Origin: Bradyrhizobiaceae bacterium
GTDB lineage: Bacteria > Pseudomonadota > Alphaproteobacteria > Rhizobiales > Xanthobacteraceae
Assembly: GCA_003105195.1 (NCBI GenBank)
Contig: PQAH01000058.1
Span: 1-49,303, forward strand
Direction of reading: 5' to 3'
DNA: 49,303 nucleotides
The position numbers were made by a program, and so were the translations under genes. This document shows positions 43,285 to 49,303 of this stretch, in pieces (positions within the stretch are counted from its first letter, which is position 1; every line of letters begins with the position of its first letter). The notes under the pieces are model-generated. The model was not told where the DNA came from. It saw only the letters and a program-made list of their open reading frames with translations, and did no database searches.

Positions 43285-44301
43285 TTAGGCGCCCACTGCC
43301 ACCGCACTTCCGCCGTTTTGCGCCGATCTTGAGGCGGCCTCGAGAAGACGAACGGTCCGTAGCCCGCATTGGCCGTCCGTGATCGGTGAAGTACCCGTGC
43401 GGACGCATTCGGCAAAGTGCTCGACCGCCGTCTTGAGCGCCTCCGTGCGGCGCAGCATGGGTGCGAACATGTCTCCGAGTCTGTATCCGAACTGAAGCCC
43501 GATCTGGTCGGGCTCGGCTTGCGTGATATCGACTCCGCGATCGTAGACCTTGATTTTCTCGTCAGGCTCCAGATCGTCATAGACGATCATGCGACGCGAG
43601 CCGCCCACGAGAGTCCGTCTGACTTTGACCGGAGCCAGCCAGTTCACGTGAAAATGCGCGATCATCTGGCTAGCAAAAATGCAGGTCATGTATGCTATGT
43701 TTTCAGGTTGTCCTATAACGTGGGCTCGTGCGTTTGTCAAAACGGCGGTCGGTCGCTCATCGATGATGTAGTCGACGATCGAAAGGTCGTGGACAATCAG
43801 GTCCCAGATGACACTTACGTCGTGCTGGAACAAGCCGAGGTTCACCCGCACCGAGTCGTAATAGAGGATCTGGCCCAGCATATTGGTCGAGATCAACTCC
43901 CGAATTTTCTGGACCGCTGGATTGTAGACGAACACGTGATCGACCATCAGCGTGAGGCCCAGCCGCTCGGCTTCGCTGACAAGATGCTCGGCTTGGGCGA
44001 CATCGGATGTCAACGGCTTCTCCACGAACACATGTTTTCCAGATCGCAGTGCGGAGAGCGCGAGCGAGTAGTGTGTTGCCACCGGCGTGGCGATGAACAG
44101 CGCGTCGATCATCGGGGAGTTGAACAGATCATGCGGATCGTAGGTCACCACGGGAGCAGCGTACTGGCGCCTGAGCGCTTCGCATTTGGCGGCATCCTGG
44201 TCGCATATCCCGACGAGCTGTGTGGCGCTCGACGCCGAGATATTTCGCACCAGATTGGGTCCCCAATAGCCCAGTCCAATCACTCCGCAACGCACCACCA
44301 T
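43285..44301 (-). CDS. Gfo/Idh/MocA-family NAD(P)-dependent sugar dehydrogenase
   Basis: A 338-residue oxidoreductase with the N-terminal Rossmann loop VIGLGYWGPNLVRN, the substrate-site EKP triad (Glu94-Lys95-Pro96) in HVFVEKPLTSD, and Asp167/His171 in WDLIVHDLSIVDY. The length and sequence resemble WlbA/WbpB-type dehydrogenases that oxidise C3 of UDP-2-acetamido-uronic acids before amination. Its operon partners (DegT aminotransferase, radical SAM enzyme, FemAB-like transferase) support an amino-sugar branch. It starts 2 bp after the GT2 stop and ends 31 bp before the radical SAM start, so the genes form one leftward operon. Strict substrate identity is inferred. Confidence 0.88.
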   Translation of the reverse strand: MVVRCGVIGLGYWGPNLVRNISASSATQLVGICDQDAAKCEALRRQYAAPVVTYDPHDLFNSPMIDALFIATPVATHYSLALSALRSGKHVFVEKPLTSDVAQAEHLVSEAERLGLTLMVDHVFVYNPAVQKIRELISTNMLGQILYYDSVRVNLGLFQHDVSVIWDLIVHDLSIVDYIIDERPTAVLTNARAHVIGQPENIAYMTCIFASQMIAHFHVNWLAPVKVRRTLVGGSRRMIVYDDLEPDEKIKVYDRGVDITQAEPDQIGLQFGYRLGDMFAPMLRRTEALKTAVEHFAECVRTGTSPITDGQCGLRTVRLLEAASRSAQNGGSAVAVGA

Positions 44302-44303
44302 GA

Positions 44304-45056
44304 CTAGCTTCCTCGTTGCTGCTTGCGGCGCGCGCGGTGTTCAAGTCGGAAGCTGATCATGTCGGCAAGCGTCCACAGGATGTCGCGGGGTTTTCCGAAT
44401 TTCGCTTCCCCTTGACGCCTTGGATGAAAGGTCGCCTCGACATGGCCGATTTTGAGGCCCGCTTCCCGTGCGCGGATGATCATTTCCGGAGTGACGAAGG
44501 CCGGACTTCGCGCGCGAACGCCGAGCTCGAGCACTGCCGAGCGCTTGCAGACCTGGACAAAGTTCATGTCGGGAAGCGCACTCCAGAATAGCAGCCGGAT
44601 CAGCCAATGATGAAGGAACGATGTGGTTTTTCGCCAGAGCGAATGTGCCGAGCGATCGGTGCGCGAAACGACGACCAATGCCATTTCGGGATCTTTGAAC
44701 AACGTGAGGATGCGGCCAAGATCCCTAGGATCGAAGGGCAGATCCATAGCATTATGAGTGACCAGGACACCGCGCGCGGCGCGATATCCGATCAGAATGC
44801 TTGTGCCGACATTGACATTGACAAGATTGTGAATGACGCGCACGTGTGGGTCCTCGGCGGCGAGGCTATCCGCGATGGCACCGGTCTCGTCGGGGCTCGC
44901 ATCGTCGACAATGAGGATTTCGTAAGAGATCTCCATCTCCGCCAGGGCGATCTTGCAGCGATCGATCGCGTGGCGGATATTCATCTGCTCGAGATAGGCG
45001 GGAATGACGATCGTGAGCAGCGGCTCAGGGGTCTGGTCGACCGTGTTCGTCGACAT
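44304..45056 (-). CDS. Glycosyltransferase family 2 (polyprenol-phosphate glycosyltransferase-like)
   Basis: A 250-residue protein from ATG 45056; the longer open frame upstream is Cys/Arg-rich and unlikely. It has TIVIPAYLEQMNIRHAIDRC and ILIVDDASPDETGAIAD of GT2 enzymes, TSILIGYRAARG, and the end motif HPRRQGEAKFGKPRDILWTLADM, which resembles DPM1-like and other transferases that use lipid-linked acceptors. A short hydrophobic stretch (HHWLIRLLFWSALPD) occurs near the middle. It is the first gene of the five-gene leftward operon and probably starts or extends the glycan decorated by the following enzymes. Confidence 0.85.
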   Translation of the reverse strand: MSTNTVDQTPEPLLTIVIPAYLEQMNIRHAIDRCKIALAEMEISYEILIVDDASPDETGAIADSLAAEDPHVRVIHNLVNVNVGTSILIGYRAARGVLVTHNAMDLPFDPRDLGRILTLFKDPEMALVVVSRTDRSAHSLWRKTTSFLHHWLIRLLFWSALPDMNFVQVCKRSAVLELGVRARSPAFVTPEMIIRAREAGLKIGHVEATFHPRRQGEAKFGKPRDILWTLADMISFRLEHRARRKQQRGS

Positions 45057-45364
45057 GTTGCCGCACGCCCCCCAATCCCCACAACACCGCAGGCATATCG
45101 AGCAGACAAAGCGAGCCTGCCGGACTTCGCGGCAGCTCAAGGAATTCTGCTAGACGGTCAGCAAAGGGAAAGCAAGTAGGCTTGCCGGGCGGCCGCGAAG
45201 CTCACCTTCGCTTGACTAAGGGGGTGGCGCCGGAACCGGAACGGTGCCTTCCGAATAGGCATCGCAGTCGGCGATACGGCGGAAGCGAGGTGGCCCGCCC
45301 AAGCAGAGCTGTGAGCTTGCAGCGCCTTCATGCGGATGCGTGACGCGGCGTCTGGGGGCGTGTT
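45057..45364. other. Divergent intergenic region
   Basis: About 308 bp between the leftward GT2 operon and the rightward esterase. It should carry both promoters. I see no long open frame, no clear -35/-10 pair and no strong repeat. Confidence 0.4.
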
Positions 45365-46213
45365 ATGAGAATCTTGGCACGGACTCGCTTGATCCCAATG
45401 CGGAAAGATAGAAGGCAATTCTTGAGCTGTGCAGTCTCCGGGTTGGCCGGTCTTTGCAGTCTCGGCTTCAAGGGCGCTGTCGCGCAATGGGAGAGTCCGA
45501 GGGAGATCTTCCTCCTCGCCGGCCAATCGAACATGAGCGGCAGGGCGCCGCTCGCGGGGCTGCCGGCATTTCGCCATATCGATCGCGTTCGCACCTATCG
45601 GAATTCCGGCGAGTGGACCTCGACCGCCGAGCCCATCGACGACAGGGACCGCTCAGTCTATCCGGTGGGCGATGACGACGCGAGCGCATCGCCCGGCTCG
45701 GCCTTCGGGGATCGGTTGGCCGAGCTGCGGCCGAACGCCGTCATCGGTCTCGTTCCGTGCGCCAGGGGCGCGACGGGCATCGATCAGTGGGCACGGAACT
45801 TGTCCACTTCTGCGCTTTACGGCGCCATGATCGCCCGGGCGCGGGCCGCAGCGAGCGACGGCGAGCTCAAGGGGCTGATCTGGTTCCAGGGCGAGAGCGA
45901 CGCGGCCAATGCGACGCTCGCCAATGCGTGGCCCGGCAAGTTCAACCGGTTGGTGGCGGATGTCCGCTCGGATCTGCGACATGCGAGACTGCCGGTCGTG
46001 ATGACGGTGCTCGGGCCCGATCCGAACCGATCGGACTTCCCGGCATGGCCCATCATCGTCGAACGGCAACGGACCATGGCGTTGCCGGACAATTGTGTGC
46101 GTGTTTCGGCCCAGGACCTCGCCGGCCAGCCGAACGATCCCATTCACCTGGATACGCCGTCGATCGTGACGCTCGGGCGACGGTGGGCGGAGGCGCTTCA
46201 CGCGTTGCTCTAG
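45365..46213 (+). CDS. Secreted sialate O-acetylesterase-like (SASA/CE6) esterase
   Basis: A 282-residue protein. The N-terminus has a twin-arginine-like motif DRRQFLS (Arg16-Arg17) followed by a hydrophobic stretch and a cleavage site after AVA (residue 40), so export by Tat to the periplasm is likely; an in-frame ATG at 45398 gives the same signal. The mature part begins REIFLLAGQSNMSGR, the nucleophile motif of the SASA family (Ser55 in GQSNMSG), and continues with GLIWFQGESDA and a C-terminal DPIHLDT carrying the candidate catalytic Asp/His near residue 260. The family removes O-acetyl groups from sialic acids or xylan. Next to a polysaccharide locus it may trim acetyl groups from the exported polymer. 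Its transcription is divergent from the GT2 operon. Confidence 0.85.
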   Translation: MRILARTRLIPMRKDRRQFLSCAVSGLAGLCSLGFKGAVAQWESPREIFLLAGQSNMSGRAPLAGLPAFRHIDRVRTYRNSGEWTSTAEPIDDRDRSVYPVGDDDASASPGSAFGDRLAELRPNAVIGLVPCARGATGIDQWARNLSTSALYGAMIARARAAASDGELKGLIWFQGESDAANATLANAWPGKFNRLVADVRSDLRHARLPVVMTVLGPDPNRSDFPAWPIIVERQRTMALPDNCVRVSAQDLAGQPNDPIHLDTPSIVTLGRRWAEALHALL

Positions 46214-46306
46214 CTTACCCTTGGTGAGGATCGCGCACGCAGCTATTTCATCGCGCGTCGACGGTCGATCAGCTCATTTGGTCGAAGGCGGCATCGGGCC
46301 CCGGCC

Positions 46307-47320
46307 TCACGCCACCCCCTCGCGCAAGAGGTCGTGGAAGCTCAGGATCCCGACCGGCACCCGGTTCGCGTCCACCACGATCAGCACCTGGATCTTCGAG
46401 GCGTTGATCAGCTCGAGCGCCTCGCTCGCGAGCGCGTCGGGGCCGATCGTCTTCGGGTTCGCGGTCATGATCTCCGCGACCGCGGCCTCCATCAGGCGCG
46501 GGCCCATGTGCCGGCGCAGGTCGCCGTCGGTGACGATGCCGGCGAGCCGGCCGGCCGCGTCGGTGACGGCGACGCAGCCGAGCCCCTTGCCGGTCATCTC
46601 CACGATCGCCTCCGACATGCGGGTCTCGCGCGCCGCGACCGGCAGTCGCTCGCCCGTGCGCATGATGTCGCGCACGTATTTCAGCATCGCGCCGAGCCGG
46701 CCCGCGGGATGCAGCAGGCCGAAGTCGATCGCCGTGAAGCCGCGGCTCTCGAGCAGCGCCACCGCCAGCGCGTCGCCGAGCGCGAGCTGCATGATCGAGG
46801 AGGTGGTCGGCGCCAGGTTGTGCGGGCAGGCCTCGCGCGCCTGCGGCAGCTTGATCACCACGTCGGCCGCCGCCCCGAGCGTGCTCTCGACCGAGGCCGT
46901 CACCGCGACCAGGGCGATGCGGTAGCGGCGCGAATAGGTGATCAGGTTCTTCAATTCGGCGGTCTCGCCCGACCACGACAGCGCCAGGATCACGTCGTCC
47001 GACGTGATCATGCCGAGGTCGCCGTGGCTCGCCTCGGCCGGATGCACGAAGAAGGCCGGCGTGCCCGTGGACGAGAGGGTGGCCGCGATCTTGCGGCCGA
47101 CATGGCCCGACTTGCCCATGCCGGAGACGATCACCCGCCCGCGCGCCGCGCGGATCCGCTCCACCGCGGCGACGAACGGCGCCCCGAGGCCGTCGCGCAT
47201 CGCGACCGCCAGCGCCGTGATCCCGCCCGCCTCCGCCTCGAAGGTGCGCAGCGCCGAGGCGATCAGGGGGTCGTCCCCGCGATCCGCATAGCCCGCCGGT
47301 GGGACCGTCCGCTGCGTCAT
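46307..47320 (-). CDS. kpsF: Arabinose-5-phosphate isomerase (KdsD/KpsF), SIS plus two CBS domains
   Basis: A 337-residue protein from ATG 47320, close to the ~330 residues of KdsD; upstream residues in the open frame are not needed. The enzyme converts ribulose 5-phosphate to arabinose 5-phosphate, the first step towards Kdo. The SIS domain (about 45-200) has VIVSGMGKSGHVGRKIAATLSSTGTPAFF, HPAEASHGDLGMI (Lys70 and His99 among the catalytic residues) and ALSWSGETAEL. CBS domains follow (around 225-275 and 285-335: GLGCVAVTDAAGRLAGIVTDGDLR and LINASKIQVLIVVDANRVPVGILSFHD). Capsule loci often carry an extra copy (KpsF). No kdsA, kdsB or kdsC is visible in the window, so this could be the genome's only copy or the capsule-dedicated one. 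Confidence 0.95.
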   Translation of the reverse strand: MTQRTVPPAGYADRGDDPLIASALRTFEAEAGGITALAVAMRDGLGAPFVAAVERIRAARGRVIVSGMGKSGHVGRKIAATLSSTGTPAFFVHPAEASHGDLGMITSDDVILALSWSGETAELKNLITYSRRYRIALVAVTASVESTLGAAADVVIKLPQAREACPHNLAPTTSSIMQLALGDALAVALLESRGFTAIDFGLLHPAGRLGAMLKYVRDIMRTGERLPVAARETRMSEAIVEMTGKGLGCVAVTDAAGRLAGIVTDGDLRRHMGPRLMEAAVAEIMTANPKTIGPDALASEALELINASKIQVLIVVDANRVPVGILSFHDLLREGVA

Positions 47321-47431
47321 GGTTTCGGCCGTTTCATCGCACGAGTCATGGCACAATTGCCGCGCCGGGGCCACCGAGCCGGGAGCCGGCGCGCCGGCCG
47401 GCATCCCGTCGCACCGCCCGGCACTGGCCGG

Positions 47432-48100
47432 CTACTGCTTCCGGACCATGAAGCGAGTAAGGCCGGGCCCGTCGACCACGGTGAACTGCTTGCCGGCCAG
47501 GAACGCGTCGATCGCGGGCTTGGAGTCCGGCCAGGCCTTCAGCGACGCCGCGTGATACTCGTCGAAGATGACGACGCCGCCGCTGGCGACGTGATCCCAG
47601 AGTGCCGCGAGAACCTCGGTGAAGGAGCGGCCGACGTCGACGTCGATGTGAAGGATCGAGATCGGCCCGTGCGGGAAGCCGCGCGACAGCGTCTCGGTGA
47701 ACGGGCCTTGGACGAACGTGACCGTGCCGGCGTCGACGTCCGCGGTCGCGAGATTGCGGCGGACCACCGGCAGCATGTCCCGCGGGTTCGGGTCCTGGTT
47801 CTGGACATAGCCGGGCGGGAAGCTCCGGAACGTGTCGAAGGCGAAGATCCGCTTGTCGGGCGCATGCACCTTCCGCAGCAGCGCCAGCATGGCCAAGGAG
47901 ACGCCACTCCCGACGCCGCACTCGACGATCGCTCCCTCGACCCCCTTCGTCAGCTCGAACGCCAGCGAGAAGTTCTGGACGCGCGTCAACGACCGGAAAA
48001 CGGTGTCGAGCGTGGCCTGCTTTCGCGCGCCGAGATACGCCTTCACGCGGCCGCCCACGAAAGGGACGTGCGCCGCCGCTCTGAGTGCCGATTCGAGCAT
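47432..48100 (-). CDS. TylF-like class I SAM-dependent methyltransferase
   Basis: A 222-residue protein from ATG 48100; the much longer frame upstream covers the neighbouring gene on the same strand and is a shadow. The SAM-binding region is IVECGVGSGVSLAMLALL (residues 58-75) followed by RIFAFDTFRSFPPGY, a pattern like the macrocin O-methyltransferase (TylF) family in which FDxF and the following Pro/Gly are conserved. ILHIDVDVGRSFTEVL and GGVVIFDEYHAASLKAWPD hold the candidate metal-binding Asp and the late motif. It is in the same direction as kpsF, 111 bp away. It probably O-methylates a sugar, but substrate is unknown. Confidence 0.85.
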   Translation of the reverse strand: MLESALRAAAHVPFVGGRVKAYLGARKQATLDTVFRSLTRVQNFSLAFELTKGVEGAIVECGVGSGVSLAMLALLRKVHAPDKRIFAFDTFRSFPPGYVQNQDPNPRDMLPVVRRNLATADVDAGTVTFVQGPFTETLSRGFPHGPISILHIDVDVGRSFTEVLAALWDHVASGGVVIFDEYHAASLKAWPDSKPAIDAFLAGKQFTVVDGPGLTRFMVRKQ

Positions 48101-48203
48101 CGAGGGCCCCGCTGGAGATGGGGCGCAGGTATTGGGCTTTTTCGGGCGCGCTTCAAGGGGCTGCAGCCCGGATTGCCGTTCTCGCCGCGCCGGAGAGCCG
48201 GCC

Positions 48204-48521
48204 TCAGTAGCGGTAGGGAACACAGGCCCGGTGTCGGTTGCTGAACCGATAGCCGGGCGGGCAGGCGGGCCGATAATGAGGGCGCGGCACATAATGGCGC
48301 CCATAGGTCGGCGGGGGCGGGGGCGGAGCATAGACGGGCCCGCCATAGGGCCGCAGGTAGGCGCGGCCATAGTCCGGCCCGTGATAGGGGACGCCCGGCT
48401 GGGCGCCCGGATAGCAATACCATCGACCGCGGTCGAACAGGCATCCGTCCTTTGCCTCCGCCGGGAAGGTTCCGAGCGCCAGGAGCCCGAGGGCTGCTGC
48501 CGCGAGCCAAGTGTTTTGCAT
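48204..48521 (-). CDS. Small secreted Pro/Tyr-rich protein of unknown function
   Basis: A 105-residue protein with a typical signal peptide (NTWLAAAALGLLALGTFPAEA, predicted cleavage after Ala23). The mature part is rich in Pro, Tyr, Gly and Arg (PYGGPVYAPPPPPPTYG, YVPRPHYRPACPPGYRF) with four cysteines near the ends (two after residue 25, two in the last 20 residues), possibly forming disulfides in the periplasm. I do not recognise a family with a known function; similar small, YPPP-rich secreted proteins occur in many alphaproteobacteria. It reads leftward towards the TylF-like gene, 103 bp away. Confidence 0.7.
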   Translation of the reverse strand: MQNTWLAAAALGLLALGTFPAEAKDGCLFDRGRWYCYPGAQPGVPYHGPDYGRAYLRPYGGPVYAPPPPPPTYGRHYVPRPHYRPACPPGYRFSNRHRACVPYRY

Positions 48522-48597
48522 GGGGCGTGTCTCCGTTGGTCGACCGCACCACTATCACGGCCGAAGCTGAACGGGACCGGAACGGAGGGCTGCCGCT

Positions 48598-48633
48598 GGA
48601 CACGTCCGCGCAACGCGGACACGTCCGCGCAAC
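48598..48633. repeat. Tandem direct repeat, 17 bp, two copies at 19-bp period
   Basis: GGACACGTCCGCGCAAC at 48598-48614 and again at 48617-48633. The unit contains the imperfect inverted repeat GGAC-AC-GTCC; at the second copy this extends to GCGGAC-AC-GTCCGC (48615-48628). It lies between the small secreted protein and the winged-helix regulator and may be a regulator site. Confidence 0.5.
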
Positions 48634-48691
48634 TCCGGCCGACGCGCCGCTCCTGGCCCGGCTGCGGCTGCCGGGATCCCGATACCCTTGC

Positions 48692-48721
48692 TTGACGTTC
48701 ATTTCATGAACGCGCTATCAA
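48692..48721 (+). promoter_or_regulatory. Candidate sigma-70-type promoter of the winged-helix regulator
   Basis: TTGACG (48692-48697) and TATCAA (48716-48721) with an 18-bp spacer match -35 and -10 consensus reasonably. The upstream palindrome (48697-48711) sits between the two elements, in the position expected for a repressor site. Predicted by eye only. Confidence 0.5.
48697..48711. promoter_or_regulatory. Operator palindrome 1
   Basis: GTTCAT-TTC-ATGAAC, a perfect 6-bp inverted repeat with a 3-bp centre. Its sister site is at 48739-48753. It overlaps the candidate promoter spacer, so binding would probably block transcription. Confidence 0.6.
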
Positions 48722-48738
48722 TCCGTCGCCTGGGCCAT

Positions 48739-48753
48739 GTTCATGTCGTGAAC
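48739..48753. promoter_or_regulatory. Operator palindrome 2
   Basis: GTTCATGTCGTGAAC, matching site 1 at 13 of 15 positions. The two centres are 42 bp apart, about four helical turns, so both sites face the same side of the DNA. This suggests cooperative binding by a dimeric regulator, most likely the winged-helix protein encoded 27 bp downstream. Confidence 0.6.
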
Positions 48754-48779
48754 GATAGGCGGGCCCTTCAGGGGGGACG

Positions 48780-49303
48780 ATGGCGGCCGAAGCGGACCTC
48801 GCACGACGCGATGCCACGGACGACGAGATCGTCCTCGGCGTGCTCGACGTGGTCGAGCGCGATCCGGCCGTCACCCAGCGCTCGGTCGCCCGCGAGCTCG
48901 GCATCGCGCTCGGCCTCGCCAACGCCTACCTCAAGCGCTGCGTCCGCAAGGGGCTGATCAAGGTCGCCCAGGTGCCCTCGCGGCGCTACGCCTACTACCT
49001 GACCCCCCAGGGCTTCTCCGAGAAGTCCCGCCTCACCGCCGAGTACCTGTCGCATTCCTTCTCGTTCTTCCGCAAGGCGCGCGCCCAGTGCGGCAGCCTG
49101 TTCGCCGAGGCGGCCGGGCGCGGCCACCGCCGCATCGCGCTGATCGGCGACGGCGACCTCGCCGAGATCGCGAGCCTCGTCGCCCCCACCTGCGGCGTGG
49201 AGATCGCCGGCATCCTCCCGGCCGGCGCGCCGGTCGCCGAGCGCGTGTCGGGGCTCGGCAGCGTCGACGCCGTGATGGTCACGGCCCTGCTCGACCCGCG
49301 CAG
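48780..49303 (+). CDS. Winged-helix (MarR-type, EPS-associated) transcriptional regulator, 3' end outside window
   Basis: The start ATG at 48780 has a GGGGGGAC ribosome site. The N-terminal part reads DEIVLGVLDVVERDPAVTQRSVARELGIALGLANAYLKRCVRKGLIKV, a winged helix-turn-helix with recognition helix near LGIALGLANAYLKRCV, followed by a wing QVPSRRYAYYLTPQGF. This strongly resembles EPS-associated MarR-family regulators found next to polysaccharide genes. After about residue 80 it continues with a helical segment and an IALIGDGDLAEIASLV stretch that looks like a nucleotide- or CoA-binding Rossmann fold, so it may sense a metabolite. The frame runs to the window edge without a stop. The two palindromes upstream suggest autoregulation. 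Confidence 0.85.
   Translation, partial: MAAEADLARRDATDDEIVLGVLDVVERDPAVTQRSVARELGIALGLANAYLKRCVRKGLIKVAQVPSRRYAYYLTPQGFSEKSRLTAEYLSHSFSFFRKARAQCGSLFAEAAGRGHRRIALIGDGDLAEIASLVAPTCGVEIAGILPAGAPVAERVSGLGSVDAVMVTALLDPR

Noticed and set aside
42192..43580. Radical SAM gene starting at 43580
   Set aside because: The first 109 residues overlap the dehydrogenase gene on the same strand and are Ser/Arg-rich; ATG 43253 places the cysteine motif at the usual distance from the start.

Overview
This is a GC-rich window with frequent ATGA or TGATG stop/start overlaps. Gene families and a GAAC-N7-GAAC direct repeat fit an alphaproteobacterium, possibly of the Hyphomicrobiales or Rhodospirillales (inferred from content only). 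It is almost entirely a surface-polysaccharide biosynthesis and export locus, with two secreted RTX metalloproteases inserted in it and part of a type I secretion ABC transporter at the left edge.

Left block (1-7749): a PrtD-like type I secretion ATPase/permease (N-terminal part only), a GmhB-like heptose bisphosphate phosphatase, an AGE-family sugar 2-epimerase, a NeuB-family sialic acid synthase, a KpsC/KpsS-like capsule protein and a complete transketolase. The last three form a leftward operon that may make and transfer an acidic sugar. No CMP-sugar synthetase is visible. A gene-poor stretch then leads to a serralysin-type metalloprotease (8661-10913). A second gene-poor stretch (10914-11809) holds a decayed copy of the transketolase 5' end.

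Central block (11810-28837): a GT4 glycosyltransferase, a leftward SGNH hydrolase, then a long rightward operon. That operon encodes a paralogue of the capsule protein, a methyltransferase, a GT4, Wzm and Wzt, a GT2-membrane-methyltransferase fusion, glucose-1-phosphate cytidylyltransferase (rfbF), CDP-glucose 4,6-dehydratase (rfbG), a zinc-finger C-methyltransferase, an RmlC-like epimerase, a NeuD-like acetyltransferase, a CmcI-like methyltransferase and a DegT aminotransferase. Together they predict a CDP-linked, C-methylated deoxysugar polymer exported by an ABC transporter whose ATPase has a C-terminal polymer-recognition domain.

Right block (28838-49303): two leftward membrane proteins, a second serralysin-like RTX protease (31808-34180, leftward), and a rightward operon (YfhO-like membrane protein, DegT aminotransferase, WbpD/WlbB-like acetyltransferase, SDR epimerase). 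A leftward five-gene operon follows (GT2, Gfo/Idh/MocA dehydrogenase, radical SAM/SPASM enzyme, DegT aminotransferase, FemAB-like transferase). Next come a secreted SASA-type esterase, a KdsD/KpsF arabinose-5-phosphate isomerase, a TylF-like methyltransferase and a small secreted Pro/Tyr-rich protein. The window ends in the start of an EPS-associated winged-helix regulator, preceded by two matching 15-bp palindromes 42 bp apart.

The best candidates for something undescribed are the AGE/NeuB/transketolase/capsule-protein cassette without NeuA or NeuC, the radical SAM plus FemAB-like decoration operon, and the pairing of RTX proteases with polysaccharide export. All functional assignments are from sequence reading alone.
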